From Amyloporia xantha (taxonomy: Eukaryota; Basidiomycota; Agaricomycetes; Polyporales; Adustoporiaceae), in assembly GCA_036971615.1 (NCBI GenBank), contig JAYKKR010000002.1:2418001-2482000 (forward strand): DNA of 64,000 nucleotides, in the 5' to 3' direction. Every line of letters begins with the position of its first letter. Within the stretch, counting starts at the first letter, position 1. Below, in pieces: positions 12,144 through 24,298 of the stretch. The notes under the pieces are model-generated. The model did no database searches. It was not told the origin of the DNA and was given only the letters and a program-made list of their open reading frames with translations. Made by a program: the position numbers and the translations under genes.

Positions 12144-12591
12144 GGCGAGGACAACAAGCAGACCGAGATGCTCTCAGGATGACAGACACTTGGGCACTCC
12201 CAACTGAACATTTGCCCAGACGTGTCTGACCTCCGGTGATACTTTCGTCCTGTTCTAACCCCGCTGATCTCTCTTACACTGCAAGCGTCCATGTCGGGGC
12301 AGACCCGACCGGCATCCCTCCGGCGGAGCGTGGCATCTCACAGGCCGAGGCCCCGGCGTAATGGCGCCGTGGTCGAGAATCGCGGTCCACATGCCAATGA
12401 CGCGCCTCGATCACCGGATCACGCCTTGCCGATCGGCTGGGCCTGATCTTGCCGGCGCTTGCTCAACGATGTGATCGACCAAACAAGTGTGCAAAGCTAA
12501 TGGACATGCTGTTGCAGCATGGTCAGTAGATGGCAGATTGAGCAATAATGCGAGATGGGGCGTGTATCTCCATCCATCTCGTCTGTAAGCC
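12144..12591. promoter_or_regulatory. Divergent promoter of orf-E and TET (left arm)
   Basis: A 448-bp gap between head-to-head starts, the mirror of 25565-26014. It includes a GC-rich segment near 12300-12420. I see no gene in it. The same gap in family 2 (45760-46209) is 450 bp. Confidence 0.4.
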
Positions 12592-13850
12592 ATGATAGCG
12601 GGCAGCGGCTTGGAGCTCAGCGACACATTGGCAGCTTGCATGCGCGATATGTTTCAGTTTTGGCTACACAAGCTTCGAATGCAGCCGGACAACCGAGAAA
12701 CCCACAGCCTCCCACACATATCCGCGCCGATATCGTCGTCGAATGCAGCCAGATCGCGCACCAGCTCGCAAAGGCATATATCAAACCTGGTGTGTACTCT
12801 TGGATGCTGTGGGCATCTACTCATGCTGCGCTGACCGGAAAGTAGTGCGCTTATCCTGGGACATTGACCGGTATTCTGATGCTATAGGCGTGGGCAACAC
12901 CGGACAGAACGTGAATCTGGAGGCGCAGCTCAAGACTAAATGGCCGCCTCTCCTCCCAGACACCACCGTGGTTCTAGATGAACCCTGCGTGCTCCTCGAC
13001 CAGCACTCGCGCATCCTAGCATGGGTGCTTCCGGGCGTCCTTCATGTGAATCGCCAGGTGGGCTCATTCATCTTCCGCCATGCACCGTGCTCACTACGCT
13101 GTGTCGGCAGAGGGAGATACAATTGGCGACGGCCCACCTATCAACACAACTGATGCGTAAAGCCCCGGGGGTCAGTTGGCGAAACCATGAAGCATATTTC
13201 CGCGATCGATCAACCTGCACCACACCTCCGGGGACTGTCAATCTGTCTCCAGGATGGCACGCGCTGGGTCACACGGTGCGCTGACGATCCCTTAACTCTG
13301 ATGACTGGCGAATGACGGCGCATACATCCAGGGCCCATTGGACCCAATGCTGCCTTCGGCGAGCTTACGCGATAAAGATGGCCAGAGTGGATGGCGATGG
13401 TTGACCGCCATCCGTGAATCAGCCGCCATCCTATCCGGCATGATGTCCATCATGCATCCCGACCTGTATGCTGCGGGACATACATGCATGGAGTCGCTTC
13501 TTGGCGAAGTGGAGTATCCCGCAATAGTAAGCGCTTGGTCTTCGATCTTCAATGGCGTTCAGGTCATCAGCAATCGCGAGACGCCGCTACACCGCGACAA
13601 AAACTCGCGCAAGCAGTGGTTCGACCTTCTCACCACGGTAGGGAGCTACGGCGCATTGGAAATGCAGCTGGATGGTCCAAATATCGCTATAGACTACAAG
13701 GCGGGTAGCGTAGTTGCGCTTTGCGGAAAGCTTCTGCGCCATGGCGTTCAGAGATGCGATGGAGAGCGCATATGCTACGCTTATTTTATGAGGGACTCAG
13801 TGCATGCCGCGATGAATGTCAAGGCACCGCACTGGATGGAGTGGACTTAA
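12592..13850 (+). pseudogene. TET/JBP dioxygenase, left-arm copy, frame-broken in exon 1
   Basis: Four exons as in the right copy (24299-25564). The last exon (from about 13335) is intact. It keeps the iron-binding HRD in NRETPLHRDKNSR, the distal histidine in LLRHGV and the following ERICYAYF segment. One base is missing near 12676 in exon 1 relative to the right copy, shifting the frame before the catalytic domain. It ends MEWT and stop, two residues short of the right copy. It would be functional only if the exon 1 lesion is a sequencing error. Confidence 0.7.
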
Positions 13851-13923
13851 GGTTGCATACACAGATCTGTATTTGTGTCAAGTCTATGTTTGTGTATCTA
13901 GTAGGGTCGTGAATGGCGAACCA

Positions 13924-16432
13924 TCACACACATGTATTAAAGCGAGAAGCGGCATGCTCCGCCATGCGCGTCCACAGCGAGACCTGACGGCGCGCATAGC
14001 ATACATGACCTGGAGGCCCATAGAGGCGGGAGCGCCATAGGTTCGCCTTGTTATGGAAGCTCGCCTGCGTCCACGCCATCTCTGCCGTGACCATGACAAA
14101 CTCCTCCGCCCACCTATCCTTACGTGATTTTGCACGGAACCAGTTGACGCGATGCACTGGCGCGCTGCAGTCAGCATTGCGGGCATTGGACGGACCACAA
14201 GCGCACTCACACTCCGTCAACCAGTTGGACTGCGTTGAATCGCCCTCGATGTCTACGGTCCATATCCAGGACAACTTGTCCTGCCGTGTTCCTCGGATGG
14301 AGTTGTCCAGCAGCGCGGTGATCGCCTTGAGGTCATCATGTTGAATGGCACGGAAGCGCGCTTTGATGGCGTCAGTCGGATTCAGAGCGAGGATGGCGTG
14401 GCGGCTTTGACTGTAAATGCGCACGTTCTCTAGCACCGCCCTCTGCGTGGAGATGACCTCGTCCCAGGACCGGAGCTTTGGCGCTGGCTCTTTGCATGAC
14501 GAACCGCCGTACGAAACAGCACTGACTTGTAACCAATGGCGAGGCGAATCTGATGAAGGGCGTCATTGGCCTGCCCAATGCGCAAACTCAACTCCTCCGA
14601 AGCGATGTCCTCTAAACCGCTGGCCACGACAACATCGTAGCCAAGCTGCGATGGAAGCGAAATGATGGCGCTCTCAGGCTGGATTCCAGAATCGATCTCA
14701 CCGGTGTAAATCTCATCAAGAGGATTGACATCTTCCTCCAGTGCATCCCATTCAGACCCGTCATAAGCCTCTGAGGCGCCATCCCCATCGGGCTCGGCCA
14801 CAAGTGGAATGTACGAAGCGGCTTTGGACTCGAATGTCACTATACGCTTCTGAAGGCGCTGACGGCGCTCCTCCAGCGCAAGGCGGTCCGCCACCAGCGG
14901 ATGCCGGCCCATCTTCCGTTTCAGTTGGCTAATGACCAACCTAAGACCTGTTGTGAGCTTGGCACCCGATGTTCAATGACGCTACCTACTGCAATTCCTG
15001 AATCTTCATGCCCGTGGCTATCCATGCAGCTACGCCCTGATGGCGATGTTGCGATGTTTCCGTTTGCGTTAGTTGAAGTTGGATCTGCATCCGGGTGGGT
15101 GCTGCGCCACATCATTAATCATGGCCGTACCCTCTAGTGTGCACTCTCACCCTTTCTCATCTGCACGTCAAAGACATCCATCGCGCTGATTTTAGCGTCA
15201 CGCATGGCGAGCGCCTCGCCCTCAGCGGCTCGCCACTCTCCTAGCTGCTCCTCCGTGCTCGATCTCTCAATGAACTCCAACACATCCCCGCTCTCCGTGG
15301 CGCCGGCTTTGGCCTTTCGCCATTTCCTAACAAGGGTGTTCGCTGTTGAAGCCACAGTCAATCAACCTCTCCACCAATGTCAAGGTTGGCCCACCCATCC
15401 CGGTCAACTTCTTCCAATTGGAATCATTCATGTGATCGTCAATGACTTCCTTTCTATGTGCTGTGGTCATGCCGCGTGTGCTACCCGAAATGAGATTCAA
15501 CGGCGCCCAAAGGGTTTCAATCACTTCGCCATCAATCTGACCAGCACCGGGAATGAAGTTGGGTGAGTAGCGAGGAAAGCATGTGTCTTGATGGCCGTGG
15601 ACATGAAACAGGCCTATTCCGCGCCGTATCTCCACGTTCGGCGGCATGTGCAAATACTCACTCTCCCCAAACCGCTTCATGAGATTGATGCCGTATTGAC
15701 ACATGATGTCGTACATCACCAGCAGCACCTGGATACCCGCCATGGTGGCGAGCACCTCGCTCAGCGCGTAATCCATGTTCATCTGTCTGATGGCGGGTGT
15801 AAGTGAACAAAGGAAATAGCAAACCACTTACCTCTCGCCTTTCTGGAAATCAACCACCGCATGCGGCATGAAAAACCCATGGCGCGCACAGGCCGCGGCG
15901 CCAATCCCCGTGGCTTCAAGGTTATGGCGATCTGCATTCGCCTGGTTGACGGCGCGATGATCGTGACAGAAGGATTTCTACATAGGCTATGAGCGTCCAA
16001 CGGTTCATCCACTAGGAGTCGATCACGGACCTCTTTATGCTCGATGGCGACAGCGAGATGCTTCTTGTAGGTGTCATCGCCCACCATGAAAGCTGTCGCC
16101 ATTGCTGAGAATTACGTCGTCCTCTGGGCGACGCATCTTGAGATGCTCCGCGCTAAAGTTGCCGTCCATTACGATGCTCCTCATGTACTTCCATCTGCTA
16201 TCGCGTTACACATGCCGCCCAAAAAACGTCTTACATGGCTCACTGTACGGGGTCATCACGCCATCCGGAAGCGAGATTCACGCCAGGCTTGGGACATGCC
16301 GGGCACCCCAAAGCGAGGCCACCAGCTGGTATCGCGTTGGAGGCGCCATGACCATATCCATGCCATTTGCGGTATTTGAGGTTTCGCCATTGGCGGGACA
16401 CCCGCAGAAGCTCTCTGTAACGGTTCTAGCCC
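13924..16432 (-). pseudogene. KDZ transposase, 3' two-thirds, left arm, split by insertion
   Basis: This is the 3' portion of the KDZ gene of the outer element. Its 5' portion is 35002-36064, and the complete inner element lies between them, inside an intron. It carries the core transposase blocks: MDGNFSAEHL, CHDHRAVNQANADRHN with an HNLEATGIG segment, MYDIMCQYGIN, GLFHVHGHQDTCFPRYSPNF, QIDGEVIETLWAPLN and AHRKEVIDDHMNDSNWKK. The 3' exon has one A missing near 14478 relative to the copy at 23219-24231. The gene cannot be expressed as one unit because 18.6 kb now separates its halves. Confidence 0.85.
16426..16432. other. 7-bp target site duplication CTAGCCC (left)
   Basis: CTAGCCC precedes the element start at 16433 and is repeated at 35002-35008 just after its end. 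The uninterrupted site exists as the reverse complement at about 21724-21730, GGGGCTAG, inside the KDZ intron of the inner copy. This fixes both element ends and the duplication length. Confidence 0.85.
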
Positions 16433-16560
16433 GAGCCCATTCAGTCATTATAGCCTACTCTATAGGGAGAGATATGGGTGAAATTTTTATTACTTAGTAA
16501 GGAGAGCGGACGTCGGCCGACGCCATCGCTATAGCCTGCAGTGCAGGGTCGGCCGAGAGG
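16433..16560 (+). repeat. Terminal inverted repeat, A-side end of the complete element
   Basis: Outer nine bases GAGCCCATT, then CAGTCATTATAGCC, an AT-rich patch with ATTTTTATTACTTAG, and GGACGTCGGCCGACGCC. It pairs with 34874-35001. Confidence 0.85.
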
Positions 16561-17840
16561 GTATAATATAGCCTGTAGATACGGCGCGGCCGAGTGCGCC
16601 ATATTTCCCTGGTATATTCTCGCCTTCAAGTAGCGTCGGCCGAGAGGGTATAATATAGCCTTTAGATACGGCGCGGCCGACTGCGCCATATTTCCGTAGT
16701 ATATTCTCGCCTTCAAGTAGCGTCGGCCGAGAGGGTATAATATAGCCTTTAGATACGGCGCGGCCGACTGCGCCATATTTCTGCGGTATATTCTTGCCTT
16801 CAAGTAGTGTCGGCCGAGGGCTATAATATAGCCTTTAGATACGGCGCGGCCGAGTGCGCCATATTTCTGTGGTATATTCTCGCCTGCAAGTAGTGTCGGC
16901 CGAGGGCTATAATATAGCCTTTAGATACGGCGCGGCCGACTGCGCCATATTTCTGTGGTATATTCTCGCCTGCAAGTAGTGTCGGCCGAGGGCTATAATA
17001 TAGCCTGTAGACACGGCGCGGCCGACTGCGCCATATTTCTGTGGTATATTCTCGCCTGCAAGTAGTGTCGGCCGAGGGCTATAATATAGCCTTTAGATAC
17101 GGCGCGGCCGACTGCGCCATATTTCTGTGGTATATTCTCGCCTGCAAGTAGTGTCGGCCGAGGGCTATAATATAGCCTTTAGATACGGCGCGGCCGACTG
17201 CGCCATATTTCTGTGGTATATTCTCGCCTTCAAGTAGTGTCGGCCGAGGGCTATAATATAGCCTTCAGATATGGCGCGGCCGAGTGCGCCATATTTCTGT
17301 GGTATATTCTCGCCTGCAAGTAGTGTCGGCCGAGGGCTATAATATAGCCTGTAGACACGGCGCGGCCGACTGCGCCATATTTCTGTGGTATATTCTCGCC
17401 TGCAAGTAGTGTCGGCCGAGGGCTATAATATAGCCTTTAGATACGGCGCGGCCGACTGCGCCATATTTCTGTGGTATATTCTCGCCTGCAAGTAGTGTCG
17501 GCCGAGGGCTATAATATAGCCTTTAGATACGGCGCGGCCGACTGCGCCATATTTCTGTGGTATATTCTCGCCTGCAAGTAGTGTCGGCCGAGGGCTATAA
17601 TATAGCCTTTAGATACGGCGCGGCCGACTGCGCCATATTTCTGTGGTATATTCTCGCCTGCAAGTAGTGTCGGCCGAGGGCTATAATATAGCCTGTAGAC
17701 ACGGTGCGGCCGACTGCGCCATATTATCGTGGTATATTCTCGCCTGCAAGTAGTGTCGGCCGAGGGCTATAATATAGCCTGTAGACACGGCGCGGCCGAC
17801 TGCGCCATATTATCGTGGTATATTCTCGCCTTGAAGTAGT
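16561..17840 (+). repeat. 86-bp subterminal tandem array, about 15 units
   Basis: The longest of the five arrays. Units carry GGCTATAATATAGCC and two CGGCCG sites each, and every unit includes GCGCCAT. Unit number differs between copies (about 8 at 641, about 15 here, about 10 at 39050), so the array expands and contracts. Confidence 0.85.
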
Positions 17841-19644
17841 ATATTCCGCCCTATTGTTTCCTTTTCTACGCTTTAATTATATGCATTTCAATAAATCTCA
17901 TGCTGTATGTATAATAATAATAATGCCTCGCCATCCATTAGGCTTTGCAATCTGTCATTCATCACGACGTTTCGTGTGTGGTCAGGTCAGTGGTGTGACT
18001 ACAATTCAAAGCGCAAGGACTGATTGGCCATTTCCGACGGCTCCATACACCCCACCCAAGACACGCGCAGAGACAGGGCCATCTTACATGTGTCCTTCAA
18101 AGGATCCAGCTGTGTGGACCCTTTGTGGGACACAGATCCAATGGCCATCTCAAGCGGCAGCATCGCGCTATATTCTACCGCTATACATATTTCATGTACG
18201 CTAAGGTCATTTGAACTTGATCTACCCACCTACCAGCATCTAATACATATTCTCGCCCAACCCAAGACACGCGCAGAGACTGGGCCATCTGATATGTGTC
18301 CTTCAAAGGATCCAGCTGTCTGGACCCTCTGCGGGACACAGATCCAATGGCCATCTCCAGCGGCAGCATGCGCTATGGAATCATGGCGCCACCATGTCCA
18401 GACGCGCTATGCAACCATGCGCCACGTACCTTGCCTGCCACATTGTGAGGCGTATGGCACGCAGGTGTTATGATGTGCTGGCGCTGTTGGACGGGGCCAT
18501 TTCATCCTTGCTACCCTGGGTCACCCAGAGGAATCGAATCACCGTCCACGTTTTGAGAGTACCCCTGATGCTGATGGACAATTCAGCTGCATCCGGAGTA
18601 CTCATGGCGCGGAGGGCAACTCGATTCCACTGGTGAACGTAGAGAGCAAGGAGTTAATGGCTTTATCCAACAGCGCCTTGCATGAATCCCGCATCCATGC
18701 AGACCATAAATTTGAAACTCACGTTAGAGAGTCAGACTCCAGACAGGAAGACCTGACTTATGTTCCTCCGAGCCGCATACCTGTGGCTCAGAAGGACATA
18801 AGTCAAATGGGCCTTGTCCGGCGGAAACGGGCGCCATCCGATGGCGAAGTGCATGCGCGCTGATGCTCGCTGTTGGGAGATGGAGCTATCACTCGCCAGA
18901 CAGGGCGCCTTCCTCTGTGTCACTCGGAGCAGCATACATGCGGCTCGGAGGGCCACAGATGGAAGTTGCGCTGTCCGGCAGCGATGAGCGCCATCCGATG
19001 GCGCCATGCATGGCGTGCTCATGCTCACCGTGAGATGGCGCTATGGCTCGCCAGACAGGGCGCCTTCATCTATGCTCTTCAGAGCCGCATACCTGTGGCT
19101 CCGAAGGTCATAGATGAAGCCGCCTCGTTCAGCGGCAATATGCGCCATCCGATGGCGCCGTGCATGGCGCGCGCTCGACCTGCATGATTCTTCAATGCTA
19201 CCCTGGATCAAAGCATCTGAATCGAATCGCCATCCAACCATTGTTGGATGGCCATCCGATTCAGCTGCTTGAATACCAAGGCCATTGAAGAATTGGCTGG
19301 CGCAGAAGGACGTCATGCATTTATGCACTCACCGCGCAGACGAAACGGATACATACGCCACCTGAAAACACCCACCTTTGACATGGCGCGATGTCCAAAG
19401 AGCATGATTTGCTGGCGTCCTCGAGCTCGGCCATTCGTCAATGCTACCCGAAGTTAAGCGTCTGAATCGCATCGCCATCCACATGATTGGATGGTAATGT
19501 GATTCAGCCGCTTAAATACAAGGTCCATTGAACAAATGGGAGACGCTGGGGACGTCATGCACTCGTGCTCATAAAGGCAGCGACAAGAAATACATACAGA
19601 CGACGGCGAGATCCACCTACGACATGGCGCGCAGAGACCCGGTC
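17841..19644. repeat. Hairpin-rich noncoding zone beside orf-A
   Basis: No gene is recognised. It contains the two direct repeats of about 120 bp (about 18052 and 18260), hairpins with the loop GCATACCTGT (about 18750 and 19080), a variant near 18935, and two further hairpins built from CTGAATCG..CGCCATCC and its complement (about 19216-19270 and 19470-19512). Each of the last two lies in a repeat unit of roughly 255 bp containing GACGTCATGCA and a GACATGGCGCG word. It may be a regulatory or transposase-interaction zone, or a source of hairpin RNA (inference). Confidence 0.65.
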
Positions 19645-20399
19645 TCACTCCTCATCTGGCAACAGCACCTCTTTGAAGGCGTCCAACATCCTTGTGAGGT
19701 CGCCGGCATCGCGATGGCGGCTCTCGGCGAAGCGGGTGACCAGGCGTTCGACGTCATCCAATCGATGGCTGACCGCTCTCATATCGCGGTAGTTGACTTG
19801 ATAGGTGTCGCCGCGACGCTATGCGGCAATCGATGCAATTTATGTGAATGAATGTGTTGAAAAGGTGGGAGCGGGGTGGCGACTTACTCTGTCATGCAGT
19901 GGATACTTCCACCATGCTGGAAGGTGACTGGGAGGGTCGTCTGGCCAAGTCCACCACGCGGGCTCGGTTTCTGTGCGCAGCTTCTGTAGCTGCAAGGATG
20001 GCGGCGAGGCGAGCGGCGTGAACGGCTGTATCTCGAGGACGTGGATCCGTGGGACGGCCCCAAAGACGGTGGCGTCGCTGATCTTGCGGACGACGTCGGG
20101 GAGCTCGACGTCGGTGACGCCGACGAGGGCGAGGCGGCCAAGGCAGTCGCGAAGGGCTTCCTGCTGAGCGTCAGAGCAGACACGTTGGGGAAGGCGAAGC
20201 TTACCATTTCCATGCGGAGGCCAATCTCCCACCGCGCCAAGGTGATGTCGAAGCCAGCCACCTTGTCTCTACCGGCGGCGACAGACATGATGGTCGCTAG
20301 CGCCTGCTCGCAGCGCCAGGCATAGTATGAGATCAGTCGGCGGTTGATAGCGATGAGGCTGGAGAGGGACTGTTCGCGATTCTTCAAGGCGAGAGCCAT
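19645..20399 (-). CDS. orf-A, intact 213-aa protein of unknown function
   Basis: Three exons: 20399-20205, 20160-19888 and 19818-19645, with introns starting GTAAG and ending CAG or TAG. The protein starts MALALKNREQSLSSLIAINRR and ends FKEVLLPDEE. Exon 2 holds LRDCLGRLALVGVTDVELPD and a tryptophan-rich segment WWTWPDD...LPAWWKYP. Exon 3 looks helical and charged. Family 2 has two homologues (51370 and 52870) with the same exon layout, the same WW-E-W segment and similar ends, so the gene is conserved cargo. No domain is recognised. It starts 274 bp head-to-head from KDZ, suggesting co-expression. Confidence 0.7.
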
Positions 20400-20673
20400 T
20401 GCGCCGTGGGGTGAATGGGTTGGTAGGCCAAGGCGAAATGCAAGGCGAATTTGAGGAGTCGATGGTGGATCGGGTGATCGCCTCGAGGAAGGTCATGGCG
20501 AAGATCCGTCGGAGATAAGCATCGGCCAAGTATCTGAAGGTGATCGCGTGGATATGATCCGTTGTTGATAAGGGATCAGGAGGCAGGGGCGTGAGAGATT
20601 GCCATTCAGTATGAAAAGGAAGCTGTCATGGATCACAATAAGCCAATTGTCATCTGTCCGCAGTGATACGGCC
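20400..20673. promoter_or_regulatory. Divergent promoter of orf-A and KDZ
   Basis: A 274-bp gap between head-to-head starts. Family 2 has 257 bp in the same place (51113-51369). No clear TATA or other box could be assigned. The bidirectional role is inferred from gene layout. Confidence 0.45.
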
Positions 20674-23600
20674 ATGGCCCGCACGAAGAAGCAACATGTC
20701 AGTGGCGATGCGGTGTTCGTGCGTCGCGAAGAACGGCGAACTGCAAGAGGCGCCGTCACATACGTTCCCAAGGAAGCACCGCTACCGCGTGCGCATGTGC
20801 CGACAAGCGCATCAAGATCGCCGTCGAAATCCCCTCTAAAGCCGCGTCTCATGACGCATATTCCGAACCGTGCAGGAGCATGTGGTGTTTGACGATGTGA
20901 TGCCGATGAAGAGTCTGCACAAGGTGAGTACCGTCGCCTTATTTGGGTCGCTCAATGTCAACGCCGAAGGCGGGCAGTCGCAGAACGACTTTATGCGCGA
21001 ATGGCTTCCACTTCGCGATGTGTATCTAAGCCACATCATCGAGCTAGAAGCTCCACCAGGTGAGAGACGATGCAGCAAATGCGCTGATGCGCATGGCGAT
21101 TGGCGCTGCTTGGAATGCTTTGGGCGCCCCGTGTATTGCGAGGACTGCCTGCAGTTGACGCATCGCCGCATGCCGCTGCATCGGGTGGAGAAGTGGGCGG
21201 ATGGGTTCTTCGAACCGGCGTGGCTTCGGGAGGTTGGGGTGCGGATGCATCTCGGGCATGATGGCGAACCATGTGTGGATGCGGAGTCCCCGATCACGCC
21301 GCTGGATGGGGATGCTGATAGCGATGGTGAAGACGACGACGTGAGTGACGCCGGGGACAATGAAGAGGATGAAGAGCCAATCAAAGCGGACTCGACGGCG
21401 CCGAAGTCACTACGCATTTGACACTTTGACCATTGTAGATGTTACGGGGATGCATAGCCTGGACGTTGTGTGGTGTCGGTGCGATAACAGGCTCACTCGA
21501 GACCTGCAACTATTGGACATGGGCCTCTATCCTGGGAGCACCAAGCGGCCACGCACTGCGTTCACATTTCGGGTGTTGGATGATTTTTGCTTACCAACAA
21601 GGAGTGCAAAACCTCGGGGATGAATTACTACAGCAAGCTTCGACGTGTCACAAACTCCGCGTTCCCGCATTCAGTGCAGGTAAGCCGCTATGTGCATATG
21701 AAGCTGTTTTCGCCGTTGAGAAGGGGCTAGAACCGTTACAGAGAGCTTCTGCGGGTGTCCCGCCAATGGCGAAACCTCAAATACCGCAAATGGCATGGAT
21801 ATGGTCATGGCGCCTCCAACGCGATACCAGCTGGTGGCCTCGCTTTGGGGTGCCCGGCATGTCCCAAGCCTGGCGTGAATCTCGCTTCCGGATGGCGTGA
21901 TGACCCCGTACAGTGAGCCATGTAAGACGTTTTTGGGCGGCATGTGTAACGCGATAGCAGATGGAAGTACATGAGGAGCATCGTAATGGACGGCAACTTT
22001 AGCGCGGAGCATCTCAAGATGCGTCGCCCAGAGGACGACGTCATTCTCAGCGATGGCGACGCTTTCATGGTGGGCGATGACACCTACAAGAAGCATCTCG
22101 CGGTCGCCATCGAGCATAAAGAGGTCCGTGATCGACTCCTAGTGGATGAACCGTTGGACGCTCATAGCCTATGTAGAAATCCTTCTGTCACGATCATCGC
22201 GCCGTCAACCAGGCGAATGCAGATCGCCATAACCTTGAAGCCACGGGGATTGGCGCCGCGGCCTGTGCGCGCCATGGGTTTTTCATGCCGCATGCGGTGG
22301 TTGATTTCCAGAAAGGCGAGAGGTAAGTGGTTTGCTATTTCCTTTGTTCACTTACACCCGCCATCAGACAGATGAACATGGATTACGCGCTGAGCGAGGT
22401 GCTCGCCACCATGGCGGGTATCCAGGTGCTGCTGGTGATGTACGACATCATGTGTCAATACGGCATCAATCTCATGAAGCGGTTTGGGGAGAGTGAGTAT
22501 TTGCACATGCCGCCGAACGTGGAGATACGGCGCGGAATAGGCCTGTTTCATGTCCACGGCCATCAAGACACATGCTTTCCTCGCTACTCACCCAACTTTA
22601 TTCCCGGTGCTGGTCAGATTGATGGCGAAGTGATTGAAACCCTTTGGGCGCCGTTGAATCTCATTTCGGGTAGCACACGCGGCATGACCACAGCACATAG
22701 AAAGGAAGTCATTGACGATCACATGAATGATTCCAATTGGAAGAAGTTGACCGGGATGGGTGGGCCAACCTTGACATTGGTGGAGAGGTTGATTGACTGT
22801 GGTTTCAACAGCGAACACCCTTGTTAGGAAATGGCGAAAGGCCAAAGCCGGCGCCACGGAGAGCGGGGATGTGTTGGAGTTCATTGAGAGATCGAGCACG
22901 GAGGAGCAGCTAGGAGAGTGGCGAGCCGCTGAGGGCGAGGCGCTCGCCATGCGTGACGCTAAAATCAGCGCGATGGATGTCTTTGACGTGCAGATGAGAA
23001 AGGGTGAGAGTGCACACTAGAGGGTACGGCCATGATTAATGATGTGGCGCAGCACCCACCCGGATGCAGATCCAACTTCAACTAACGCAAACGGAAACAT
23101 CGCAACATCGCCATCAGGGCGTAGCTGCATGGATAGCCACGGGCATGAAGATTCAGGAATTGCAGTAGGTAGCGTCATTGAACATCGGGTGCCAAGCTCA
23201 CAACAGGTCTTAGGTTGGTCATTAGCCAACTGAAACGGAAGATGGGCCGGCATCCGCTGGTGGCGGACCGCCTTGCGCTGGAGGAGCGCCGTCAGCGCCT
23301 TCAGAAGCGTATAGTGACATTCGAGTCCAAAGCCGCTTCGTACATTCCACTTGTGGCCGAGCCCGATGGGGATGGCGCCTCAGAGGCTTATGACGGGTCT
23401 GAATGGGATGCACTGGAGGAAGATGTCAATCCTCTTGATGAGATTTACACCGGTGAGATCGATTCTGGAATCCAGCCTGAGAGCGCCATCATTTCGCTTC
23501 CATCGCAGCTTGGCTACGATGTTGTCGTGGCCAGCGGTTTAGAGGACATCGCTTCGGAGGAGTTGAGTTTGCGCATTGGGCAGGCCAATGACGCCCTTCA

Positions 23601-24231
23601 TCAGATTCGCCTCGCCATTGGTTACAAGTCAGTGCTGTTTCGTACGGCGGTTCGTCATGCAAAGAGCCAGCGCCAAAAGCTCCGGTCCTGGGACGAGGTC
23701 ATCTCCACGCAGAGGGCGGTGCTAGAGAACGTGCGCATTTACAGTCAAAGCCGCCACGCCATCCTCGCTCTGAATCCGACTGACGCCATCAAAGCGCGCT
23801 TCCGTGCCATTCAACATGATGACCTCAAGGCGATCACCGCGCTGCTCGACAACTCCATCCGAGGAACACGGCAGGACAAGTTGTCCTGGATATGGACCGT
23901 AGACATCGAGGGCGATTCAACGCAGTCCAACTGGTTGACGGAGTGTGAGTGCGCTTGTGGTCCGTCCAATGCCCGCAATGCTGACTGCAGCGCGGCAGTG
24001 CATCGCGTCAACTGGTTCCGTGCAAAATCACGTAAGGATAGGTGGGCGGAGGAGTTTGTCATGGTCACGGCAGAGATGGCGTGGACGCAGGCGAGCTTCC
24101 ATAACAAGGCGAACCTATGGCGCTCCCGCCTCTATGGGCCTCCAGGTCATGTATGCTATGCACGCCGTCAGGCCTCGCTGTGGACGCGCATGGCAGAGCA
24201 TGCCGCTTCTCGCTTTAATACATGTGTGTGA
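20674..24231 (+). CDS. KDZ transposase with CxC2 cysteine cluster (inner element)
   Basis: A DDE-type transposase that would cut and join the element ends in the nucleus. It starts MARTKKQHVSGDA. Exon 2 (from about 20975) carries the CxC2-type cluster: RRCSKCADAHGDWRCLECFG then CEDC and RMPLHRVEKW. Core blocks follow: MDGNFSAEHLKM, LSDGDAFMVG, ATGIGAAACARHG, MYDIMCQYGIN, GLFHVHGHQDTCFPRYSPNF and QIDGEVIETLWAPLN. The C-terminal exon holds SWIWTVDIEGD, and the last exon starts VHRVNWFRAKSR. Catalytic candidates are the Asp of MDGNF, the Asp of YDIMCQ and the Glu of DGEVIE. The 3' half is intact. The 5' half lacks single or double bases near 20830, 20866, 21404 and 21587 relative to 35002-36064, so as written the frame is broken. 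Confidence 0.9.
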
Positions 24232-24298
24232 TGGTTCGCCATTCACGACCCTACTAGATACACAAACATAGACTTGACACAAATACAGATCTGTGTAT

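Larger units (their letters stand above)
2981..16432 (-). mobile_element. Family 1 KDZ element in reverse orientation, H-side part
   Basis: This is the inverted counterpart of 21722-35001, about 99% identical by eye. From left to right it holds the H-side terminus (CACACCATACAGTCACTATA), array, orf-H, orf-G, orf-E, TET and the 3' part of KDZ. It ends at 16426-16432 with CTAGCCC, the target duplication made when the inner element inserted into this element's KDZ intron. Its other half is 35002-40027. The left flank (CTATGGC, inside a hairpin repeat of the 513 fragment) does not match the right flank at 40028 (GGATCGA). Confidence 0.85.

Noticed and set aside
14046..14344. Plus-strand open frames opposite the KDZ 3' exons (for example 98 codons here).
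   Set aside because: Antisense shadows. The minus-strand frame has clear KDZ motifs conserved in family 2.
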